Of a DNA stretch of 64,000 bases, positions 57,838-64,000 are shown one piece after another. The position numbers were made by a program, and so were the translations under genes. The notes below the pieces were generated by a model, which was not told where the DNA came from, made no database searches, and saw only the letters and a list, made by a program, of their open reading frames with translations. Source of the DNA: Nocardia amamiensis. GTDB taxonomy: Bacteria; Actinomycetota; Actinomycetes; Mycobacteriales; Mycobacteriaceae. The stretch is taken from positions 248,001-312,000 of the forward strand of contig NZ_JADLQX010000001.1 in assembly GCF_015477605.1 (NCBI RefSeq). The letters run 5' to 3'. Numbering within the stretch: the stretch's first letter is position 1; every line of letters starts with the position of its first letter.

Positions 57838-59634
57838 ATGGCTGTTTTGCCCGTTGTGCGGTCTCGTGCGCTGATCGCCGTGATATTGCTTGCCGTCGGT
57901 CTGAGCGCGACGGCGTGCGGTTCCGGGTCGGACGACACGTCCACCGAGCGCAACCTCTGCGCACCGCCGGGCCTGGCCGCCGCGTCCGCCGCGCCCACCA
58001 ATCTGGCCTCCTCGGCGACCGCGGGCACCGACCGATACACCACCGCGACGACCGTGCCGGTGACGTCGATCGACGTCTCGAAGCTCGGGCTGATCACGCC
58101 CGGCAAACTCAGCGTCGGCACGCTCTCGGACGCGCCGCCGAGCATCTGCGTCAACCGGCAGGGCACCTTCACCGGCTTCGACAACGAGCTGCTGAAGGCG
58201 ATCGGCGCCAAGCTCGGTCTGCAAGTGGAGTTCTCCGGCACCGAGTTCGCCGGGCTTCTCGCCCAGGTGTCCGGCGGCCGTTTCGACGTCGGCTCGTCGA
58301 ATATCACCACCACCGACGCGCGCCGCCAGCTGGTCGGTTTCACCAATGGCTACGATTTCGGCTACTTCTCCCTGGTGGTGCCGAACGGCAGTGCCATCAA
58401 AGGGTTTTCCGATCTCGGCCGCGCCACCAGGATCGCCGTGGTGCAGGGCACGGTGCAGGACGAGTTCGTGGTGAACCAGCTGCGCCTGAATCCGGTGAAG
58501 TTCCCGGACTACAACACCGCCTACGCCAACCTGAAGTCCGGCCAGGTGGACGCGTGGGTCGCGCCGTCCGCCCAGGCCGAAGGAGCGATCCAGCCCGGTG
58601 ACGGTATCTCGGTGTCGCAGAATACCTTCAGCCTGGACAACTTCGTCGGCTACGCGGTCGCCAAGCACAACCAGCCGCTGATCGATGCGCTCAACAGCGG
58701 ATTGGACGCGGTGATCGCCGACGGCACCTATGCCCGGCTCTACAGCGAGTGGGTGCCGAGGGAATTGCCGCCGGGCTGGAAGCCGGGTTCCAAGGCCGCG
58801 CCGACGCCGCAACTGCCGGACTTCGCCGCGCTCGCCGCGGACGAGCAGCAGGGCGACACCGAGCAGAACGCGCCGAAATCGACGGTGCAGCAATTGAAGG
58901 ACACGTTCTTCGACTGGTCGTTGTATCGCAAGGCCTTTCCCGATCTGTTGCGGACCGGCTTGCCGAACACCTTGATCCTCGCGGTGGTTTCGGGTGCGCT
59001 GGGCACCCTGCTGGGCATGCTGCTCGCGGTCGCCGGAATTTCCCGTACGCGCTGGCTGCGCTGGCCCGCGCGGGTGTACACCGACATCTTCCGCGGACTG
59101 CCCGCCGTGGTGATCATCCTGCTGATCGGCCTCGGCGTCGGCCCGGTGGTGCGCACTCTCACCGGCAACAACCCGTACTGGCTCGGCGCCGTCGCACTCG
59201 CGTTGCTGGCCTCGGCCTATATCGGCGAGATCTTCCGCTCCGGTATCCAATCGGTCGAGGCGGGTCAGCTGGAAGCGGCGCGGGCGATCGGCTTCGGCTA
59301 CCGGCAGGCGATGACTCTGGTGGTTATCCCCCAGGGCGTGCGCCGGGTGCTGCCCGCGCTGATGAACCAGTTCATCGCGCTGATCAAGGACTCCTCGCTG
59401 ATCTACTTCCTTGGTCTGCTCGCCACCCAGCGCGAGCTGTTCGCGGTCGGTCGCGACCTCAACGCGCAGACCGGGAACCTCTCGCCGCTGGTCGCCGCCG
59501 GCCTGGCCTACCTGCTGCTGACCGTCCCGCTCACCCACCTGGTGAACTACATCGACCGCCGGATGCGCACCGGACGTCCCGACCGGCCGATCGATCCGAT
59601 CGAGACCGCAACGATCACGGAAGGGCGCGGATAG
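57838..59634 (+). CDS. Amino-acid ABC importer: fused binding protein and permease
   Basis: A 598-residue fusion. Residues 1-27 are a lipoprotein signal (VILLAVGLSATAC). About residues 80-320 are a family-3 solute-binding domain (GTFTGFDNELLKAIGAKLGL, ADGTYARLYSEW). About 360-585 are a His/Glu/Gln-type permease with five helices and the EAA loop EAARAIGFGYRQAMTLVVIP. ATG 57838 is preferred (AGGG nine bases upstream) over TTG 57829. The stop abuts the ATPase ATG. The cargo is probably a polar amino acid such as glutamine or a dipeptide-like compound; fusion tethers the receptor to the channel. Confidence 0.9.
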   Translation: MAVLPVVRSRALIAVILLAVGLSATACGSGSDDTSTERNLCAPPGLAAASAAPTNLASSATAGTDRYTTATTVPVTSIDVSKLGLITPGKLSVGTLSDAPPSICVNRQGTFTGFDNELLKAIGAKLGLQVEFSGTEFAGLLAQVSGGRFDVGSSNITTTDARRQLVGFTNGYDFGYFSLVVPNGSAIKGFSDLGRATRIAVVQGTVQDEFVVNQLRLNPVKFPDYNTAYANLKSGQVDAWVAPSAQAEGAIQPGDGISVSQNTFSLDNFVGYAVAKHNQPLIDALNSGLDAVIADGTYARLYSEWVPRELPPGWKPGSKAAPTPQLPDFAALAADEQQGDTEQNAPKSTVQQLKDTFFDWSLYRKAFPDLLRTGLPNTLILAVVSGALGTLLGMLLAVAGISRTRWLRWPARVYTDIFRGLPAVVIILLIGLGVGPVVRTLTGNNPYWLGAVALALLASAYIGEIFRSGIQSVEAGQLEAARAIGFGYRQAMTLVVIPQGVRRVLPALMNQFIALIKDSSLIYFLGLLATQRELFAVGRDLNAQTGNLSPLVAAGLAYLLLTVPLTHLVNYIDRRMRTGRPDRPIDPIETATITEGRG

Positions 59635-60360
59635 ATGAGTGCCTCCCTCACCGGTACCGGACTGCATCTGACGCTGGGGCACAACCATGTGCTGCGCGGC
59701 ATCGATATCCACGTCGACGCGGGCAAGACCGCCACCGTCATCGGGCCGTCCGGCTCCGGCAAATCGACCCTGCTCCGGGTGCTGAACCGGCTGCACGAGC
59801 CGGACCAGGGCGACGTGCTGCTGGACGGCAAGTCCGTGCTCACCGAGAACCCGGACCGGCTGCGCCAGCGCATCGGCATGGTCTTCCAGCACTTCAACCT
59901 GTTTCCGCACAAGACTGTGGCGGAGAACGTCGCGCTCGGCCCGCGTAAGCTGCGCGGCCTGTCCAAAGACGAGGCCAGGGCACTGGCCATCGAACAGTTG
60001 GAGATCGTCGGATTGGCGGAGAAGGCAGACACCAGGCCCGCCAACCTCTCCGGCGGCCAACAGCAGCGGGTCGCGATCGCGCGGGCGCTGGCCATGCGGC
60101 CGGAGATCATGTTCTTCGACGAGGCCACCTCGGCGCTGGACCCGGAGCTGGTCAAGGGGGTACTCGCCCTGATGACCGACCTCGCCTCCGGCGGCATGTC
60201 GATGATCGTGGTGACGCACGAGATGGGTTTCGCGCGCACGGTATCCGATGGCGTGGTCTTCATGGACCGAGGGCAGGTCGTGGAGACCGGCTCGCCCGAC
60301 GCGCTGTTCGACAACCCGCAGACGCCGCGGTTGCAGAGGTTCCTCTCCCAGGTGCTGTGA
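59635..60360 (+). CDS. Amino-acid ABC transporter ATPase (GlnQ-like)
   Basis: A 241-residue ATPase: Walker A GPSGSGKST (38-46), Q-loop FQHFNLFPHKTVAENV, signature LSGGQQQRVAIARAL, Walker B IMFFDEATSALDPE, H-loop THEMGFAR. These are the signatures of the polar-amino-acid subfamily. It starts at the base after the stop of the receptor-permease fusion, so the two proteins make a complete two-gene importer. Confidence 0.95.
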   Translation: MSASLTGTGLHLTLGHNHVLRGIDIHVDAGKTATVIGPSGSGKSTLLRVLNRLHEPDQGDVLLDGKSVLTENPDRLRQRIGMVFQHFNLFPHKTVAENVALGPRKLRGLSKDEARALAIEQLEIVGLAEKADTRPANLSGGQQQRVAIARALAMRPEIMFFDEATSALDPELVKGVLALMTDLASGGMSMIVVTHEMGFARTVSDGVVFMDRGQVVETGSPDALFDNPQTPRLQRFLSQVL

Positions 60361-60394
60361 GCAGCGCCCGCCCTGCCAGCACACTGAGGGCCAT

Positions 60395-60445
60395 TTTGAT
60401 TAATGCGCATCTGCTAATGTATTGAGCATCACGATTCCAGCTATC
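60395..60445 (+). promoter_or_regulatory. AT-rich repeat-like promoter region of the His-rich protein
   Basis: The stretch before the His-rich gene has two similar units, TTAATGCGCATCTG and CTAATGTATTGAGCAT, in a local AT-rich patch unlike its surroundings. A metal-responsive repressor (Zur or ArsR/SmtB class) would be expected for this gene, but no consensus dyad is clear. Confidence 0.3.
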
Positions 60446-60469
60446 CGATCAAGGAAAGAGGGAAATTCG

Positions 60470-60766
60470 ATGACCACAGCGCATGCGCAGCACACCGGCC
60501 ACGAGCACGTCCACGGCCCGGACTGCGGCCACACCGCCTTCCAGCACGGCGATCACACCGACTACGCCCACGACGGTCACCTCCATCGCGAACACCAAGG
60601 TCACTACGACGAATGCGAGCCGTCCGGGCACGTCGAGTGCACCGACCACCCGCATCGGCACGGTCCCGACTGCGGCCACGAGGCCGTCCAGCACGGCGAC
60701 CACGTCGACTACATCCACGACGGTCACCGCCACGCTGCCCACGACGGTCACTTCGACGAGCACTGA
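60470..60766 (+). CDS. Histidine-rich metal-binding protein with duplicated module
   Basis: A 98-residue protein with about a quarter histidine and several Asp and Cys. The unit HGPDCGH...QHGDHxDYxHDGHxH occurs twice (about residues 15-45 and 64-94), joined by DECEPSGHVECTDH. Such proteins buffer or store zinc, nickel or copper; which metal is unknown. No signal peptide, so it is cytoplasmic. GGAAAGAGGGAAATTCG precedes ATG 60470. An in-frame start at 60422 would add unrelated residues. Confidence 0.85.
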   Translation: MTTAHAQHTGHEHVHGPDCGHTAFQHGDHTDYAHDGHLHREHQGHYDECEPSGHVECTDHPHRHGPDCGHEAVQHGDHVDYIHDGHRHAAHDGHFDEH

Positions 60767-60773
60767 CCCATCG

Positions 60774-60792
60774 CTTACCCCGGTCCGGTAAG
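60774..60792 (+). terminator. Short hairpin after the His-rich gene
   Basis: CTTACC and GGTAAG pair around CCGGTCC, eight bases past the stop. It is weaker than the other terminators of the window. Confidence 0.5.
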
Positions 60793-60971
60793 GCTGGTGA
60801 TCGACGAACACGAGATTCGCGCTGCGGGTTCCCTCAGGTGATGATCCGGCACCGGCTCGCCCATCGCGGCTGAACGCACAGGTCGCGACGCTGATCCGCG
60901 CGTTTCCCGGACGCGGCGCGCGTCCAGGGGGAAAGCTGAGCCTGGTCCACCACATCCGAGGGAGGTGAACC

Positions 60972-61376
60972 ATGGACGTCAAGGAAATCAATCGTCGAAC
61001 GATCGCTCAGTTCCGTGCGGGCGGCGACATCGAGGGTATGCGTCGCGACCGCTTGGTCCTGCTGACCACGACCGGTCGCCGCTCCGGCGCCCCGCACACC
61101 ACCCCGATGATGTTCCACCGCGACGGCGACCGCCTCTTGGTCGTGGGCTCCAACGTCGGCGCTCTGAAGCACCCGGACTGGTACCTGAACCTGCGGAACA
61201 ATCCGCACGTCACCGTCGAGGTGGGCGAGGAGACCTATCCCGCGCTGGCCACCCCGCTCACCGGTGACGACCGCGCTGTTACCTGGGCCATGCTCAAGAA
61301 CACCTACCCGTTCTTCGCCGAGCACGAAATGAACACCTCGCGTGTCATCCCGGTGGTCGCGCTGACTCGGGCGTAA
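60972..61376 (+). CDS. F420H2-quinone reductase-like / DDN-family nitroreductase
   Basis: A 134-residue split-barrel protein of the deazaflavin (F420)-dependent nitroreductase family, with the family core VLLTTTGRRSGAPHTTPMMF, LLVVGSNVGALKHPDWYLNL and NNPHVTVEVGEE. It should reduce quinones or nitro compounds with F420H2. A strong GGAGGTGA lies just before ATG 60972. Single gene as far as seen. Confidence 0.92.
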   Translation: MDVKEINRRTIAQFRAGGDIEGMRRDRLVLLTTTGRRSGAPHTTPMMFHRDGDRLLVVGSNVGALKHPDWYLNLRNNPHVTVEVGEETYPALATPLTGDDRAVTWAMLKNTYPFFAEHEMNTSRVIPVVALTRA

Positions 61377-61429
61377 CGCGGACCTTCAGCCGCCTGTCCG
61401 CGAAGGCGACGATCGCCGATCATGCTCGG

Positions 61430-61642
61430 TCAGTTCGGGCGCGCCGATGTCTCGCCACGGTTGCTCGCGGCGATTTCGAGCAGCGTCATCAGGTTGCCCG
61501 GGTCCACGGGCTCGATGACTCCCTCCGGAACTGCCAATTCGGCGAGGTGATGGCCGGTGGGACGCAGCGGAGGGGCGTGGTCGGGCTGTCCGAGGATGGT
61601 GGCGATGTTCCCGTCGGTGTCGTAGACGGCGTAGTAACGCAT
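61430..61642 (-). CDS. Small hypothetical protein
   Basis: A 70-residue product, MRYYAVYDTDGNIATILGQ at the start, with a PVDPGNLMTLLEIAASN helix near the end. I do not recognise a family. GAGGAG seven bases before the ATG and a compact, non-shadow reading frame support it as a gene. It is convergent with the F420-type reductase, 53 bp apart. Confidence 0.6.
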   Translation of the reverse strand: MRYYAVYDTDGNIATILGQPDHAPPLRPTGHHLAELAVPEGVIEPVDPGNLMTLLEIAASNRGETSARPN

Positions 61643-61855
61643 GAGCTGGCTCCTCAGTGGCCGGTCGAGACGGTCATCCGAATGGTGTAGCTACTCCTGG
61701 TCAGAACACGCTGTGGCTGAAGGAGTCCGAGCCTAGCTGGCTCCGGCTCCAAATGGTGCCGTCTACGAATTCAGGTGCGCATGAGTAACGGGTTACCCGC
61801 TTTCGTCCGACTTTTGCGTCCGCGATGCAGGTAGAGCGGTCTACGGAAACATGAT

Positions 61856-63118
61856 CTATAGTTTGCTGGCACACACTGTCGCGAACGCCGACCAGAGCAC
61901 CGGCGAGTGCTCGATTCCGCCGGTGTCGCGCCAAGCGGCCAGTCGGTCGCGCTGCCAATCGGCGAGCGCGGACACCGGATCGGGCTGTTCGTGTGCCGCG
62001 TCGATGGCGCAGATGGCCTGCTGGAGCGGGTGGGCTTCAGGCGGCGCGCCCGCGATGCGCTGGAAGGCGAGGTCGGTCGGCAGCGCCCACCTGCTCGCGG
62101 TGACCAGTTCGGCGCCGCCGCTGATCATCGCGGTGGTCAGGCCGAGCGCTTCGCTGAATCGCAGGTCTCCGCCGCTTTCACAAGCGATCAGCGCCACCCG
62201 GCTCGGGATCGGCCATAGTTGCGGCCCGGCGACGGGAGACGGGTCGATCGTGTGTGTGCCCAGCAGCAGATCCTTTGCCGACAACGGCCGGTGCGTCCGG
62301 GTGGGTTCGGCGAAGCCGACGGCATCGGCCGTGCAGGCAAGGTGCAGCTCGGCGTCCTCACTGCGGCCGGATTCCGGCGCGGCCGCGGTGACGTGCCCGA
62401 CATAGATCATGCGGCCCGCCCCCGCGCGCAAGGTGGCGCCGAGCCAGGCGCGGTCGACATCGGTGCGGCGGAAGACCTCGACCGGGTCCTCGACCGCGGG
62501 CCGCAACCTGCCACTTCTGGCATAGTCCGCGATGCGCTGCGCGAGTGGGGCGCCGGCCGTCATGCGGCCGAGCACCGAGCCCAGCGTCGAATCGGAGCGG
62601 AACCCGGGGACCCGTGGGTCCAGCACCGCGACGACCGGACTCGTCCGTGTCCGCGTCCATTCGCGCGCGATGCGCCCTGGCGCCTGCACAACGCTCGCCG
62701 GGGCGAGCAGGCTGACCTCCGCGATGTCGATCAACCGGAGGTCGCGGTCCGGCGCGATCAACTCCCACGGCACCTGCGCGACGCGCGGTGACGGTTGCAG
62801 CCGGATATGCGGACGCACGCCGCGCTGCCACAGTTCGTAGAGCTGAGCCGCCAGGCCGTAGGGCAGCAGCGCCCGGGAAAGCTCCTGCGCGACAGCGTAT
62901 TCGCGCTCATAGTCGGCGAAGGCTCCGGTGGTCAGCGCGCGTTCCAGGCCACCGGGCTCGCCGGGCCGTGGCAGCGCGTCGGCGAGCAGGCTCACCGCTC
63001 GCATGGCGGCTTCCTCCGGAAGCATGCTCGCGCCACGCTCGGCACTGTCGCCGACCCACCGCCACGACACGTACACATCTCCCGCGTCCGCCATGCGGAC
63101 GACCACTGTCGGCGTCAT
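61856..63118 (-). CDS. CHAT-domain protein (caspase-like)
   Basis: A 420-residue protein. The CHAT peptidase domain covers about residues 120-420. Its catalytic pair is seen as His242 (MIYVGHVTAA) and Cys313 (VALIACESGGD), followed by EALGLTTAMISGGAELVTAS, the usual CHAT continuation. The first 110 residues are an extra domain with several aromatic residues. CHAT proteins are caspase-type proteases, some of which serve as effectors in defence systems. ATG 63118 overlaps the upstream TPR gene stop (ATGA), so the pair is an operon. Confidence 0.88.
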   Translation of the reverse strand: MTPTVVVRMADAGDVYVSWRWVGDSAERGASMLPEEAAMRAVSLLADALPRPGEPGGLERALTTGAFADYEREYAVAQELSRALLPYGLAAQLYELWQRGVRPHIRLQPSPRVAQVPWELIAPDRDLRLIDIAEVSLLAPASVVQAPGRIAREWTRTRTSPVVAVLDPRVPGFRSDSTLGSVLGRMTAGAPLAQRIADYARSGRLRPAVEDPVEVFRRTDVDRAWLGATLRAGAGRMIYVGHVTAAAPESGRSEDAELHLACTADAVGFAEPTRTHRPLSAKDLLLGTHTIDPSPVAGPQLWPIPSRVALIACESGGDLRFSEALGLTTAMISGGAELVTASRWALPTDLAFQRIAGAPPEAHPLQQAICAIDAAHEQPDPVSALADWQRDRLAAWRDTGGIEHSPVLWSAFATVCASKL

Positions 63119-64000
63119 ATCGTCAGTACCCGATCGTCGCGGATCACCCGGCCGTAGCGCTGTTCGGCGGCGGTGATGAACGGTGCGAGCGCGATCCGGC
63201 CTTCCGCGGCCAGCGCGAGGCGCGGCGGTGGCGCGACCGGCAGACCGGCGCCGGCCGCGACGTCGGCGAGTGCGGCGCCCAGCTGCAGTGCGGCGCTGCC
63301 GGGATGGTCGTCGAACTCCGGCGGTGCTTCGAACAATGCGAGCGGCAGCCGCGCAGGACGGTCGCGGTCGGAGCGGTCGATTGCCAAGGTGGTTCCCGCG
63401 CATTGCGTTTCGATGAGATCGGCGAGCAGTGGCCCGTTGCCGGACAGGTAGGCGAACCGGAACGCCAACCGCATGGCGGGGTCGGCGATCTGGCGGTTCC
63501 ACTGCTCGCGCTGGGTGCCGTTGGGCAGGGTGCAGCGCACGGCGTCGATGGCCAGGGCGGCGGGAACGGCGAGGCCGATCGCGTGCGCGAGCATTTCCGC
63601 GGGCGGCGCCTCGGTGGCGGCGATCGCGTCGTCCAGGAGCGTCGCATGCCAGAAATCGAGCTGGGCGCAGTGCAGTCCGAGACCGCGCTCGGCGTAGGTC
63701 GCGAACGCCGTGGCGAGCAGCTCCTCGCACTCGGCGGGCCGCCCGGTCTTGAACGCCACCGTGGACAGCCGGATGCGCAGGTCGGCCGCGTCCAGCACGG
63801 CGCCGGACTCGATGAAGTAGGCCAAGGCCCGGTCATAGCAGTCCTGGGCGCTCGCGAGATCGCCGCGGCCCTCGGCGAGGAACCCCATCGTCTTGAGCCC
63901 GATCCCGGCTCGATAGCCCAGGCCGGCGCGCTCGAAGTACTCCTGACTCGAGCGCAGCGGAGTCTCCGCTTCGTCGTACCGCTCGACGCGAACCAGCATG
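63115..64000 (-). CDS. TPR-repeat protein upstream of CHAT (start outside the window)
   Basis: The visible 294 or more residues carry TPR-like helical hairpins in the first 110 (YDEAETPLRSSQEYFERAGL, DLASAQDCYDRALAYFIESG, ADLRIRLSTVAFKTGRPAE), then a helical C-terminal region with no catalytic motif known to me. The frame is open to the right edge, so its N-terminus is likely outside. The stop overlaps the CHAT start (ATGA). TPR proteins next to CHAT proteases often act as sensors or adaptors. Confidence 0.8.
   Translation of the reverse strand, partial: MLVRVERYDEAETPLRSSQEYFERAGLGYRAGIGLKTMGFLAEGRGDLASAQDCYDRALAYFIESGAVLDAADLRIRLSTVAFKTGRPAECEELLATAFATYAERGLGLHCAQLDFWHATLLDDAIAATEAPPAEMLAHAIGLAVPAALAIDAVRCTLPNGTQREQWNRQIADPAMRLAFRFAYLSGNGPLLADLIETQCAGTTLAIDRSDRDRPARLPLALFEAPPEFDDHPGSAALQLGAALADVAAGAGLPVAPPPRLALAAEGRIALAPFITAAEQRYGRVIRDDRVLTI

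Noticed and set aside
61701..61958. An 85-codon minus-strand ORF upstream of the small hypothetical gene
   Set aside because: Most of it overlaps the end of the CHAT gene in another frame, there is no ribosome-binding site and no recognisable content.
1..64000. tRNA, rRNA or riboswitch genes
   Set aside because: I scanned the intergenic regions by eye and found no convincing cloverleaf or known riboswitch core. A tRNAscan and Rfam search would be decisive.

Overview
The window is high-GC actinobacterial DNA, most likely from Nocardia or a close mycolic-acid relative. The pointers are WS/DGAT and PapA5-like acyltransferases, an actinobacterial inositol-1-phosphate synthase, F420-type oxidoreductases, an LpqY/SugAB-like importer, and gene order matching the Mycobacterium tuberculosis Rv0046c-Rv0058 neighbourhood. 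That assignment comes from gene content and remembered synteny, not from a database search. No tRNA, rRNA, insertion sequence, prophage or CRISPR array was seen.

Layout. 1-7.3 kb: partial nitronate monooxygenase, WS/DGAT, methyltransferase, EamA exporter, PapA5-like acyltransferase, and an ECF42-type sigma factor with its DGPF/YCII partner. 7.6-12.5 kb: replication and ribosomal block (rpsF-ssb-rpsR-rplI and dnaB, all minus strand). DnaB carries a 404-residue intein in its Walker A loop, and DnaA-box-like sites lie upstream of dnaB. 12.6-33.8 kb: accessory block. It holds a GT87-like membrane protein, TerD and TerC-like genes, a translationally coupled operon (coiled coil, HpcH lyase, PRTase-TRSP, StiP-PELOTA, HAD), an XRE-CYTH pair, a MerR/metallo-hydrolase pair, and three AIM24 genes facing two TerD fusion genes. 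33.9-42.7 kb: conserved block again (GT87-like, PonA1, DUF5318, DUF1707 proteins, PadR, Ino1). 42.8-57.7 kb: GyrI-like pair, a second bifunctional PBP, LpqY-SugA-SugB importer, DUF2786 plus metallopeptidase, MenC, thiolase/HxlR, SugC-like ATPase, and a frameshifted LLM oxidoreductase. 57.8-64 kb: amino-acid ABC importer with fused binding protein and permease, His-rich metal-binding protein, F420 quinone reductase-like protein, and a TPR-CHAT operon cut by the right edge.

How the parts may work together. In M. tuberculosis the ponA1-Rv0051 genes lie next to rpsF-ssb-rpsR-rplI-dnaB. Here the same two blocks are kept in matching orientation but are separated by about 20 kb of mainly Ter/AIM24 stress-response genes. 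The Ter operon matches the predicted Ter-linked nucleoside-like metabolite pathway. The TerD and TerC-like proteins are the expected membrane-surface partners. The AIM24/TerD-fusion cluster looks like a second, less described arm. The adjoining XRE-CYTH pair, with a clean operator, could be a small nucleotide-signalling switch.
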